Shown here piece by piece: positions 38,825 through 48,631 of a DNA stretch of 64,000 nt (position 1 is its first letter; each line of letters starts with the position of its first letter). The DNA lies in NCBI GenBank assembly GCA_028819235.1, contig JAPPMC010000154.1, positions 1 through 64,000 on the forward strand. Reading direction: 5' to 3'. The notes beneath the pieces were generated by a model. It saw only the letters and a list, made by a program, of their open reading frames with translations, searched no databases and was not told where the DNA came from. The translations under genes and the position numbers were made by a program. This stretch comes from Bryobacterales bacterium. Its GTDB lineage: Bacteria > Acidobacteriota > Terriglobia > Bryobacterales > UBA6623.

Positions 38825-41800
38825 ATGAAAGTGAACACGCGAGCGATCAGAAATCGTTTGCTGGCATCGGTTGCCTTGCTTCTGCCAATCGGCGGTCTTG
38901 CGCAGAACTCGGGGATCCAAGGCGTCGTCAGTGACGGAAGCGGTGCGGCTATTCCTGCCGCCGCGGTAACGGTTACGAACGTTGCCACTGCAGTGGACTA
39001 CCCCACGCAGTCCAACGAGACGGGCTTTTACTCCGTGCCATTCCTCAGTCCAGGAACTTACTCGGTGACGGCTACTTCAGAAGGATTTGCGGCGTCAACG
39101 CGTGAGAACCTGAAGCTTGACGTCCAACAGATAGCCCGTGTCGACTTCGAACTCTCGATTGGCACTGTCACGGAAGTTGTAGAGGTTTCGGCCGCCGCAG
39201 CGCTTCTTGAGTCGGAGCAGGCAACGATGGGGCAGGTGATCGAGAACAAACGCATCGTCGAGATGCCGCTGAACAAGCGAAACTACTTGGAACTTGCTCA
39301 ATTGTCAGTCGGCATTTTGCCGGGTGCAACAGTCGGTGCCGGCACTCGGCCGGGAAGAAACGAAGCCGGATTCTCTGGCATGGGAATGCGAGGGTACCAG
39401 AACAACGTCATGATTGACGGGATTGACAATGGCTCACGTGCGGGTGGCGGTCCACTCGGATTCGAAGCGCAAGCCAGCAAGCCGTCCGTGGACGCAGTCG
39501 GAGAATTCAAGGTCGTCACAAACAATATGTCGGCGGAATACGGCTTCCGTATGGGACCAAAAGTGCTAGTCTCAATCAAGTCCGGCTCAAACGAGTGGCA
39601 CGGCAGCGCCTTCGAGTTCGTTCGGAACGAAAAGCTTGATGCGACGAATTTCTTCGCGAACCGCTCAGGTTCTGTGAAGCCAACGCTCCGCCAGAACCAG
39701 TTCGGCGGAACAATCGGCGGCCCGATCATCAAGAATCGTACCTTCGGGTTCTTCAGCTATCAAGGTACCCGGATTCGCTTGGGCCGGACTTTCCTAGCGA
39801 CTGTCCCCGCGCAACTCACGCGTTCCGGCGACTTCTCGATGGAGCGCCGCAACTTCAACATGATCTACGACCCCGCGACCACTGTCGGGACAGGGGCTGA
39901 CGCAATTCGGGATCCATTTCCAAATAACGTCGTCCCGTCTAGTCGCTTCGATCCTGTCAGCACACCGCTGCTGAGTCGGTACCCGTCTCCAAACGTGAGT
40001 GGCAGAGAGTTCAGCTTCAACAACTATTTCCGTGCGCCTTCGGACGCTGATGATACAGATCAGTATGACTTCCGGGTCGACCACAATTTCTCAGATATCG
40101 ACCGCGTTTTCTTCAGGATGAGCATTCGTCGGCAGTTTCGCGTCAATCAGAGTCCTCTTCCCGTCGATGCTGGGGGCCAAGGCGGGCAGACTGTCGACCT
40201 CAACGGAGACAATCTTGCGTTCAATTGGACACACTCATTCTCTCCTACCCTGCACAACGAGGCACGGTTCGGATTCACACATTTTCCCACTCGGTTCGAT
40301 ACGTTGATCCAAGAGCCTTTGAACGCTACTCTTGGAATTCAGGGTGCACCCGGCGACACATTCGGCGATGGTTTCGATCAGGGATTCAGTTTCTTTAACA
40401 TCAACGGTTACAACAATTTGGGGACGCCGTGCTGTTGGCCTAACATCAACAACATGGACAACATCCAAATTGTGGACAACCTGATGTGGCAAAGGGGCAG
40501 TCACAGTGTGAAGATCGGTTTCGACTACCGTCGCCTGAATATCTTTCGCGAAGCGATGCGTTTCCGTCGGGGCCAGTTTCTTTTCAACCGCGTGTTCACA
40601 GCCGAGCGGCCGAATATCGGAGCCAGCAGGTCGAGAACTGGAAACGGACTGGCGGAAATGATGCTTGGAGTGGTGGGCCAGACCCGAGTCGGAAACCCAG
40701 CAGGCGAGAACGCGATCGTTCCCTATTGGGGAGCCTACATCCAAGATGACTGGAAGATCGTCCCCAAGCTGACGTTGACGCTTGGATTGCGCTGGGAGTT
40801 GTTCAACCGCGGATTCTATCCCCACGGGCATGTGCCCGGGCGCACGGGGGTGAGCAACTACATCACGGAGCGGAATGGCCTCCAGGCTGGCCAAGAGGAA
40901 TTCTGGGACCGCCCGGAAGACGGGAGCGACTGCGGTTGCGAGCAGGACATCAATAACTTCGCTCCGCGCGTGGGGATCGCCTACCAGCTGAACAACAAGA
41001 CCGTGGTACGGGCCAGCGCTGGCATATTCTACGGTGAGGCGGACATCGTGACGAGTGGTTCGGCTTGGTCACGCCAGACACCGGACTTCACCGAGATCAT
41101 TACGCCGACGTTCGACAACATCACACCCGTCACCCTAGTCAAGGACGGGTTCCTCCCCGTGACGCTCCCCGCCTCGGAGCCGTTGCCCAACACCGGCGCC
41201 TCAGTCTTCTACCAGAAAAGGCCCACCCAGTACGCAGCGCAATGGTTCGTGGACATCCAGCGACAACTGCCGGCGGACATGGTGTGGATCATCGGGTACC
41301 AAGGATCCAGCACGAGCTACTTGAACTATCGTCTCGACATCAATTTCCCTGGCCCCCATCCGACGATACCGGCCCGGCGACGGAGATTGCGGCCAGAGCG
41401 GACTGGCGTGACGATTCAAGAGCCTGGCGCGAACGCGAGCTACAACGCTCTAGTCACGCGGCTTGAGAAGCGCTTCAGCAGGGGTCTCACATTCTTGACC
41501 TCATACACGTGGTCGCACAATATCGACAACAACACCCAGTTTCTTGACTCTGGGCTGTTCAATGTGGCCAACCCGTACGACCGGGGAGCCGAGCGATCGA
41601 GCGCCAACATAGACATGACGCACAGCCTCACCACCAGCTTCACTTGGGAACTGCCATTCGGGAACGGCCGCGCGCTCGGCTCGAATTGGGGCGGAGCCTT
41701 GGACGCTGTCTTGGGTGGCTGGCAGGTGGGAGGGATCGTTGCGGTGCGGTCCGGCTTTCCGTACGAAGTCACATTCCCCGGTGATCCCCAGAACTCGGGC

Positions 41801-42148
41801 ACGACGAATCGCGGCAACCGGGCCGGAAGCGGCAAGCTGAGCCATCCGACGATCGACAACTTCTTTGACCAGTCCGCCTTTGCTGTCAGCGCGCCAGGAG
41901 TGTTCGGCAACAGCGGGCGAAACGTGCTCCGCGGGCCTGGAGGCCGGAGCTTTGACTTCATGCTGGGCAAGCGGTTCCGGACGCCATGGGAGGGACACAA
42001 CCTGCAGTTCCGCTTCGAGGCGTTCAACTTCACCAACACTCCACGATTCGGACAGCCGGCCGGAGGCATGCTTCGGGCCGCAACTGGCACGATCAACAGA
42101 GCGGACGAGCCGCGGCGGATCCAGTTCGGGCTCAAGTACCTCTTCTAG
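38825..42148 (+). CDS. TonB-dependent receptor, Oar-like, with carboxypeptidase-regulatory-like domain
   Basis: 1107 aa; IQGVVSDGSGAAIPAAAVTVTNVAT, plug region, barrel ending IQFGLKYLF. Confidence 0.93.
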   Translation: MKVNTRAIRNRLLASVALLLPIGGLAQNSGIQGVVSDGSGAAIPAAAVTVTNVATAVDYPTQSNETGFYSVPFLSPGTYSVTATSEGFAASTRENLKLDVQQIARVDFELSIGTVTEVVEVSAAAALLESEQATMGQVIENKRIVEMPLNKRNYLELAQLSVGILPGATVGAGTRPGRNEAGFSGMGMRGYQNNVMIDGIDNGSRAGGGPLGFEAQASKPSVDAVGEFKVVTNNMSAEYGFRMGPKVLVSIKSGSNEWHGSAFEFVRNEKLDATNFFANRSGSVKPTLRQNQFGGTIGGPIIKNRTFGFFSYQGTRIRLGRTFLATVPAQLTRSGDFSMERRNFNMIYDPATTVGTGADAIRDPFPNNVVPSSRFDPVSTPLLSRYPSPNVSGREFSFNNYFRAPSDADDTDQYDFRVDHNFSDIDRVFFRMSIRRQFRVNQSPLPVDAGGQGGQTVDLNGDNLAFNWTHSFSPTLHNEARFGFTHFPTRFDTLIQEPLNATLGIQGAPGDTFGDGFDQGFSFFNINGYNNLGTPCCWPNINNMDNIQIVDNLMWQRGSHSVKIGFDYRRLNIFREAMRFRRGQFLFNRVFTAERPNIGASRSRTGNGLAEMMLGVVGQTRVGNPAGENAIVPYWGAYIQDDWKIVPKLTLTLGLRWELFNRGFYPHGHVPGRTGVSNYITERNGLQAGQEEFWDRPEDGSDCGCEQDINNFAPRVGIAYQLNNKTVVRASAGIFYGEADIVTSGSAWSRQTPDFTEIITPTFDNITPVTLVKDGFLPVTLPASEPLPNTGASVFYQKRPTQYAAQWFVDIQRQLPADMVWIIGYQGSSTSYLNYRLDINFPGPHPTIPARRRRLRPERTGVTIQEPGANASYNALVTRLEKRFSRGLTFLTSYTWSHNIDNNTQFLDSGLFNVANPYDRGAERSSANIDMTHSLTTSFTWELPFGNGRALGSNWGGALDAVLGGWQVGGIVAVRSGFPYEVTFPGDPQNSGTTNRGNRAGSGKLSHPTIDNFFDQSAFAVSAPGVFGNSGRNVLRGPGGRSFDFMLGKRFRTPWEGHNLQFRFEAFNFTNTPRFGQPAGGMLRAATGTINRADEPRRIQFGLKYLF

Positions 42149-42171
42149 GCGGCAGCGCGAGAAGAGCGACG

Positions 42172-42204
42172 CGTCCGGTTTGCCTTAGTCCAGCGAACCG
42201 GACG
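42172..42204 (+). terminator. Stem-loop 24 nt downstream of TonB receptor stop
   Basis: CGTCCGGTT (42172-42180) pairs with AACCGGACG (42196-42204), 15-nt loop; no clear U tract. Confidence 0.4.
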
Positions 42205-42551
42205 GTCGGGCCAGTCCAATGGTCGGGGCGGCATAGGGGCACCGCAGAAGCCACGGGCGGGCCGCTGGCAGCGATCCGAGCGACGCGGCGGGTGACCGGC
42301 CCGCCGGACTCCGGATTCCCAGTTCCACCGACCGGTGTCTCTTTGGCTCGGCACGCCTTCCGCACAACTGCACGATCCCGCCACCTAGATCGGCCCCGAC
42401 CCAGGCCGCCGGCGGGCAGCCCACGCTGCTGCTCACGGGCTTGGGAGGCAGGTTCGCATTGCTGCGATCGCAGGGATTGGGCCAGCGCGGTAAGGAAGGG
42501 CGATCGCTCGCGTAGGATCGTCTCCATCGTTGCCGGTGCCAAAATGGGGCC

Positions 42552-45503
42552 GTGCCCTTGTCAAGACTCCTCCTGCCCAGCCTGCTGCTCATCCCTGGCC
42601 TGGCATCGGCAGAGAAGGTCCAGTTCTGCATCCTGTTCGGAGTCGGCCAGCAGCAGCCGGCTCGATGGGACGGCTCGATCGACGCCACCGGGGCGCGCAT
42701 TTTGGACGTGGCCGGATGGAGACTCGGCCGGCAGGACTCGATCTCCGGCGCCAGCTGGCGGCTCGCCACGCGGCGAATCGCCCTCACCAGGGGCCAGAGT
42801 GATCTCAGCCGGTACCACCCGCTCGAGACCGGAATCTACGTCTTGGCTGACTCGTTTGGGGACGATGCCCAGTTCCGGCTCCGGACCGAGCAGGGCGAGG
42901 CGTCGTTCAGCCTGCGCGAGGTGGGTTTTGGAAGTCCCGCGATGCTGATGGACGGGAGGGTGTCGGTGGAGCGGATTCCCGCCCTGGCCCTGCTGACACG
43001 CTCCCGGGAGGAGCAGGACCTGCCCGCCACCGCCAAGTCCGGCGACACCGCGTATATGGCCTACGTGGAGTTCACCCACGGCGACCGAAGCCTGCAATTG
43101 CGCCGCCAACTTCGCGAGGAACCGGATTCCTTGGACTCCCTAGTCAGGCCAACGGGCGGCGACCGCATCTGGCTGCGCGAGTACTCGATCTCCGGCGGCG
43201 AATGGGGACCGGCCGAGGCAGTTGGCGAGGGAGGCCGGGACGTGTACTCGGTGACCGTTGCGGTCGACGGCGCCGGAAGGGTCTGGGTCGTCCGGTCTGA
43301 GCAGGTGGGTGGGAACTTCGACATCTACGCCAGCTACCGGGAAGGCGGCAATTGGTCCCAACGGCAGCGACTCACTACCGATCCGGGCCCAGACATCAGT
43401 CCGACCGCCACGACCGCGGCTGACGGCGCGGTTTGGGTCGCTTGGCAGGGCTACCGCGACAATTCCGACATTCTGGTCGCACGGCAGACCGGGGACGCGT
43501 TCTCGGCCGAGCGAAGGGTCTCGACCTCGACCCAGAGCGACTGGGCCCCGGCGATCTCTGCGTCCTCAAGCGGGGCCGTGGCCGCGTCCTGGGACACCTA
43601 CGACGCCGGCAACTACGACGTCCACGTGCGTCGGATGGCCTTCAAAGACAGCATTGTCATGGAAGAGCCCGTCGCTGTGGCCACTAGCGCGCTGTTCGAA
43701 GCGAGGCCGAGCGTTGCACTCGACGCTCAAGACCGGATCTGGGTAGCGTACGAGGAGTCGTTCGCCGGCTGGGGCAAGGACTTCGGCGCATACGAGACCA
43801 CCGGCTCTGGCCTCTACCGCGATGCGACGGTTCGCGTGCGAGTCGTCGAGGGCGGACGGCTGCATCGGCCCGCAGTTCCTGCGGCGAGGGTGGTCGCCAG
43901 ACTCCCCGCCTCCAATCCGCATAACCCCAGAAGGGGGCTCAACAGGAATCCGACGACGAGAGCGCTGCCTGACGAGGGCGTTGCAGCAGCCCGACCTCCG
44001 CACAGGACCGGCTATCCGCCACGCTCCGCCGCCCTAGAGGGATACCCCCGGATAGCCATTGACGACTCGGGAAACGTCTTCCTGGCCTACCGGACTTCGG
44101 CCGGGCGAATCTGGGGCCGACTGGGGACCACTTGGTTCGAACACGTGGCCCGCTTCGACGGCAGGGACTGGGAGGGGCCGACGTTCTTGGGCAGGTCGGA
44201 TGGTCTGCTGGACCAGCGTCCCGCGCTGCTTCCCATCGGGCCGGGGGAGCTGCTGATCGTCGCGGCCACTGACCACCGCTTCACTGAAGGCGACACGCGC
44301 AACCTGAACCGCAACGACTTCGACTTCGACCTGGTCGCACACGAATACCGAACCGGGAGCGGGGCCGGTGACTACCGGCTCGAGCCGGTGGCGGAGACCG
44401 AAGCGCCGCGGCTGGCCCGAGAGGTTGGGCGGGAACTCGGGCAAGTCGCCATGATGCGGTCGTACCGGGCGGAGATCGGCGGCGAGACCCTGCAGCTGAT
44501 GCGCGGCGAGTTTCACCGCCACACGGAAATTAGCGGTGACGGAGGGGGCGACGGCGGGCTGATCGACGCATGGCGCTACTTCATAGACGCCTCCTATTTG
44601 GACTGGGCCGGCTGTTGTGACCACGACAACGGTCGTCGGGAATACCCCTGGTGGCGTACGCAGAAGCTGTCCGACGCATTCCACCTGCCCGGCAAGTTCG
44701 TCACCCTGTTCAGCTATGAGCGCAGCGTGCGCTATCCGGAGGGGCACCGCAACCTGCTCTTCGCCCAGCGGGGAGTCCGCCCCTTGCCGCGCCTTCCCAA
44801 GACAGCCGAGGACTCACCCAGCGAGCCGGCCCCGGACACGCAGATGCTGTACCGCTACTTGCGGCGCTTCGGCGGGTTGGCTGCGGTCCACACTTCAGGC
44901 ACGGACATGGGCACGGACTGGCGGGACAACGATCCCGAAGTCGAGCCCTGGGTGGAGATCTACCAGGGAGACCGCCACAGCTACGAGATTCCGGGCGGGC
45001 CCCGAACGAACTCCGCGGAAGACTCCATCGGGGGCTGGAGGCCCCTAGGCTTTGTCTCGAATGCCTTGGCAAAGGGCTATCGACTGGGCTTTCAGGCCTC
45101 CAGCGACCACATCTCCACGCACATGTCCTATGCCAACGTCTGGGTGACCGAACCGACCAGGCAGGCCATGCTGGACGGCATCCGGAGACGCAGGGTCTAC
45201 GGCGCGACCGACAACATCCTCGCCGACGTGCGTAGCCGGGGACACTTCATGGGCGAGGAGTTCGAGACGAGCGATCCGCCGCGCATCGAGATCAGCCTGA
45301 CCGGCACGGCAAGCTTTGAAACGGTCTCGATCGTAAAGGACGGCAACTACGTGCATGTAGCAATGCCGGGCACGCGCGAGGTGAACCTGACTTGGACGGA
45401 CAGCGATTCACGACTTGGCGACACGTCGTACTACTACGTCCGAGGTGACCAAGTGGACGGCGAGATCGTTTGGGTCAGCCCGATGTGGATCACTCGTCGG
45501 TAG
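42552..45503 (+). CDS. Secreted fusion: beta-propeller-like N-terminal region plus PHP/DUF3604-like metal-dependent C-terminal domain
   Basis: Signal peptide; repeated propeller-like phrases (VAVDGAGRVWVVRSEQ, TAADGAVWVAWQGYRDNSDI); C-terminal HRHTEISGDG, DHDNGRREY, HTSGTDMGTDW, SSDHISTHMSYANVWV. Confidence 0.75.
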   Translation: MPLSRLLLPSLLLIPGLASAEKVQFCILFGVGQQQPARWDGSIDATGARILDVAGWRLGRQDSISGASWRLATRRIALTRGQSDLSRYHPLETGIYVLADSFGDDAQFRLRTEQGEASFSLREVGFGSPAMLMDGRVSVERIPALALLTRSREEQDLPATAKSGDTAYMAYVEFTHGDRSLQLRRQLREEPDSLDSLVRPTGGDRIWLREYSISGGEWGPAEAVGEGGRDVYSVTVAVDGAGRVWVVRSEQVGGNFDIYASYREGGNWSQRQRLTTDPGPDISPTATTAADGAVWVAWQGYRDNSDILVARQTGDAFSAERRVSTSTQSDWAPAISASSSGAVAASWDTYDAGNYDVHVRRMAFKDSIVMEEPVAVATSALFEARPSVALDAQDRIWVAYEESFAGWGKDFGAYETTGSGLYRDATVRVRVVEGGRLHRPAVPAARVVARLPASNPHNPRRGLNRNPTTRALPDEGVAAARPPHRTGYPPRSAALEGYPRIAIDDSGNVFLAYRTSAGRIWGRLGTTWFEHVARFDGRDWEGPTFLGRSDGLLDQRPALLPIGPGELLIVAATDHRFTEGDTRNLNRNDFDFDLVAHEYRTGSGAGDYRLEPVAETEAPRLAREVGRELGQVAMMRSYRAEIGGETLQLMRGEFHRHTEISGDGGGDGGLIDAWRYFIDASYLDWAGCCDHDNGRREYPWWRTQKLSDAFHLPGKFVTLFSYERSVRYPEGHRNLLFAQRGVRPLPRLPKTAEDSPSEPAPDTQMLYRYLRRFGGLAAVHTSGTDMGTDWRDNDPEVEPWVEIYQGDRHSYEIPGGPRTNSAEDSIGGWRPLGFVSNALAKGYRLGFQASSDHISTHMSYANVWVTEPTRQAMLDGIRRRRVYGATDNILADVRSRGHFMGEEFETSDPPRIEISLTGTASFETVSIVKDGNYVHVAMPGTREVNLTWTDSDSRLGDTSYYYVRGDQVDGEIVWVSPMWITRR

Positions 45504-45802
45504 GCCTCCCAGCAACAAATCGCGGTCGGGACGCCGGCTCGCCGAGGCAACGAGGGCCGGGGCCGCGCAAAATCCATGCATCCCAGCGCGGGATTCCCAG
45601 CTGAGACGGGGCATCGCGGATGTGCTGGGGCGTTGGCTTGAGAATTCATCTCTCGAACCGGCGAGCCCGCCACGGCCTGCAGGAGCACGATTCTACGGGA
45701 GACTCTCCGCCGCATCGCCGTTCAGAGCCGCCTGGAGTTGCGGCACAGCGCTATAGGCCCCCACCGGACCGTGTGGACGCCCAGCGGGTCGCGGCAGGAT
45801 GA

Positions 45803-46885
45803 CTAGATCTCAAACGTTAGCGGCCTGCTCCCCTGGCGCTCCTGCACCGAGATTTCGAGCGGTCGGCTGAAGTTGATGTGGTATCCGCCGTGCAGAGGGT
45901 TATGGCGGGTGGGCTGGATCTCCCCGGACTCCGAGACAGCGCGGGCCAGCAGCTGGCAAGGGCCAGGGCGCGACGGCGACCAAACGAGTCGCCAATGTGT
46001 CCAAGCGTAGCGTCGCTTCGGCCCGACGAGTTCGGCCTTCCTCCAAGACTGGCCGCCGTCGCAACTGACCTCGACAGCGGCAACGGACTCTGGGCCGGCC
46101 CAGGCAACTCCTTCAACCAGCACGGATCCCATGGCCACCGGTTCGCCGGGGCGGGGGCGCGTAATCTCGGACTTCGGCAGCATCATTGCCACCACGTCAT
46201 CTCTCAATCCCCTTGCGGTGCGGCGCTTGACCGTATACCGGGCGCTCTGGAAGTAGCCCTGAAAAGGCGCGCTCACCACGCGGACCGCTCGCAGCCACTT
46301 AACCGATGCGACGCCATACCAGCCGGGGACGACCAACCGCGCCGGATAGCCGTGTGCCTTCTCAAGCACCTCACCGTTCATGCGGAGAGCAATCAGGGTA
46401 TCGGGATGCAGCGCCATGGCCAGCGGCAGGCTCCGTGCAAAGCGGACCTGCCCAGCCGGCTCGCTGTCGACTCCGCTGTCGGAGCCCTCAAAGACAGCCT
46501 CCAACGCGCCCTCGGCGATGCCAGCCGACTCCAGAAGCTTGCCGACCGCGACGCCGGACCATTCGGCGTTTCCCACGGCTCCGGCCTCCCACTGCACGCC
46601 AGGGTTCTCGCCCTCCAAGAACGCCCGGCCGTTGCCGGCGCACTCGAGAGTCGCGACAAGACTGGCCTGCGGCATTTTGTTGAGAGATTCCCAAGTCAGC
46701 CTCAGGTCGCGCTTGACACAGCCGGTGACGGCCAAGCTCCAGCCGGAACGGTCTATCTCGGGATCGTCGAAGTGATTGCGCACATAGAACTGCTCGTTCG
46801 GGGTGATCCAGTTCCGGAATGCGTGGGCCGGTGTCTCGCTGTTCTCGGGCGAACTCGTGATTACTCGTCGACCAGAATGGGCCAT
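45803..46885 (-). CDS. Sulfite oxidase-like molybdopterin-dependent oxidoreductase (no N-terminal signal apparent)
   Basis: LECAGNGR with conserved Cys, PARLVVPGWYGVASVKWL, C-terminal dimerization-like domain; ORF opens at 47020 but ATG at 46885 follows a strong promoter. Confidence 0.88.
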   Translation of the reverse strand: MAHSGRRVITSSPENSETPAHAFRNWITPNEQFYVRNHFDDPEIDRSGWSLAVTGCVKRDLRLTWESLNKMPQASLVATLECAGNGRAFLEGENPGVQWEAGAVGNAEWSGVAVGKLLESAGIAEGALEAVFEGSDSGVDSEPAGQVRFARSLPLAMALHPDTLIALRMNGEVLEKAHGYPARLVVPGWYGVASVKWLRAVRVVSAPFQGYFQSARYTVKRRTARGLRDDVVAMMLPKSEITRPRPGEPVAMGSVLVEGVAWAGPESVAAVEVSCDGGQSWRKAELVGPKRRYAWTHWRLVWSPSRPGPCQLLARAVSESGEIQPTRHNPLHGGYHINFSRPLEISVQERQGSRPLTFEI

Positions 46886-46891
46886 GGTCGG

Positions 46892-46920
46892 ATTATACGC
46901 GCGTTTCTTCCCGGTTTCAA
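46892..46920 (-). promoter_or_regulatory. Consensus sigma70-type promoter predicting a leaderless transcript
   Basis: On the minus strand TTGAAA - 17 nt - TATAAT - CCGACC - ATG; predicted +1 falls on the A of ATG at 46885. Confidence 0.65.
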
Positions 46921-47419
46921 TGGATTCCTTTTCCCTAATTGTCGATTGGACTAGTAGGGATTGCCTGAGCCTCGCGACTGGAAGAAGCCATGCGTACGGT
47001 CCCTGCCGCTCGGCGTGCATGACGGCGGCAGACGGTGAGGCATCCTCCGCGATCGCTGCTCATCCTTGCCCTTGGTCACGCCGGTCCCCGATGGCGGGCC
47101 TCGGCTGACCCCCAGCCGTGATCAACGATCCGGCCCTTCCTGGCTCTCACTGCGCGACAGCCTTTAGACGGGCCTCGCAAGGGAAGCGCTTCTGTTTCGC
47201 GAACCAGATTCAGGCACGACCGACGCCTTTGGGGGATGTTGTCGGAGGATCCTGGCATTGGAGCGGCGGAAACTGTCGGAGCGTCTTGGCGTGTCCTACT
47301 CTCTGGCCGACCGAGACTTCGGCCATCGGCGCCCTAACTGCTCGGACGTGTCATCTCGCACCACGACTTATTCAGGCAGCGACCCGGAACTGTCCACGAC
47401 TCCTGCGCGGCCCGCACAC

Positions 47420-48155
47420 CGATGCGACGAAGGGCCCTGTTTGGGAAGAACGATCGCGCCTTGGAGGCCGCGGTTCCGCATCGGGGGAAGCGACTCGACT
47501 ATGGGGAGCCCTCAGAGCGGACCACTTGGCTGCTGGACCAGGCCTCGGGGCGTCCGTCTACGGGCCGGAATTCCGCTCGGCTTCGACAGCCCCTTGGATT
47601 CGGGCGACAAGCGCACTGCCAGAGTCGCAATCCTCGCTCCACGAAGCCACGGACTGCAGCGTGTCTTCAGAACGCAGGGATTGCAGCGTCCCCGCCAGCG
47701 AACTTGCGAGGCCTTCGCCAAACCGAGCACGCGCAATGCCCAGAATCACGCCCTCGATGCGCGCCCGCTTGGCTTTTGACTGCGCCCGTCTGAGGGCAGC
47801 CGCCAGCCGCTCCGTCTTGGCCCGCTCCATTTCCACCCACGTCATCTCTCGCTCCAGGACCTCCTCCACCAAGTCCAAGTCCTTCACCGGAACCGCGTCC
47901 GGATGCATCAGCCTTCCCTTCAGAATCGTCTGCACACATGTTACTAGCGCTTGGCGAGCTGCCTCCTCGTCCGACCTGCCCTCCAGCCATTCAGTCCACA
48001 TTTCGACCTCTCTCAAGGCGTGATCGACCGCTCCCTCGCGCTCGATCTGGAATACGCCCTCCGCGACGTCTCGAAAGGCCCGTGGCAGGTCTTCGCAACG
48101 GTGTGCGCGTCCACCAAGAGGTACTTCAGCTGGAGATCGCACGGACTCGCCCTGT
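47420..48155 (-). repeat. Degenerate tandem duplicate of the Rpn locus (copy 2)
   Basis: Aligns to about 48632-49388, including roughly 130 nt beyond the stop codon; homology ends near 48155. Confidence 0.75.
47558..48155 (-). pseudogene. 5'-truncated, frameshifted Rpn-family gene retaining an open C-terminal coding region
   Basis: EDLPRAFRDVAEGVFQIEREG...ERNSGP matches the C-terminal half of the gene at 48765-49889; 2-nt insertion near 48101-48106 (ACGGTGTGCGCGTCCACC vs ACGGTGCACGTCCACC); N-terminal half absent. Confidence 0.75.
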
Positions 48156-48631
48156 CCAAGGAGCGTGGTGAGCTCGGCAAGCACCGAAGGCTGTGCCTGT
48201 TTCTGCGTTTGGTCACGACAGGCCCTCCGTCGCGAGCCTACGCAGCCCCCAGTCGTGACCAAGCCACTGCTCCTTCCGAGCTTCCGGTGCTCCCGTCGGC
48301 CTCCCGCCGACCGATGCAAAGAGCCTCCCGCGGATCAGGAATCTCCGTCAGGCCCAATCGCAGCTTCGCAGGTCGAGGATTCCGGCACTGGAACATCTAG
48401 GGGAGTCGGAGAGTTCAGTATTTCCTGCTCTCTGGCCGGTTGGGACCTGGGTCGTTGGCACAGGCGTTCGGCTCAGACCGTCATCTTGCATCGAGTCATT
48501 CTCCCGGGAGCACTGTTCCGGGGGTGCCCAGATCTCTCGTGCCGCGCACGAAGAACCTCTCCGGGCGATCGCCGGCAGGGCCCACCGCGCTCGACACTCC
48601 TCATCCAGCCGGCTTTGTTTGCGGCCGCACC

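Noticed and set aside
47118-48023. 301-aa plus-strand ORF across the duplicated Rpn region
   Set aside because: Antisense to recognisable Rpn-derived sequence; no independent motifs.
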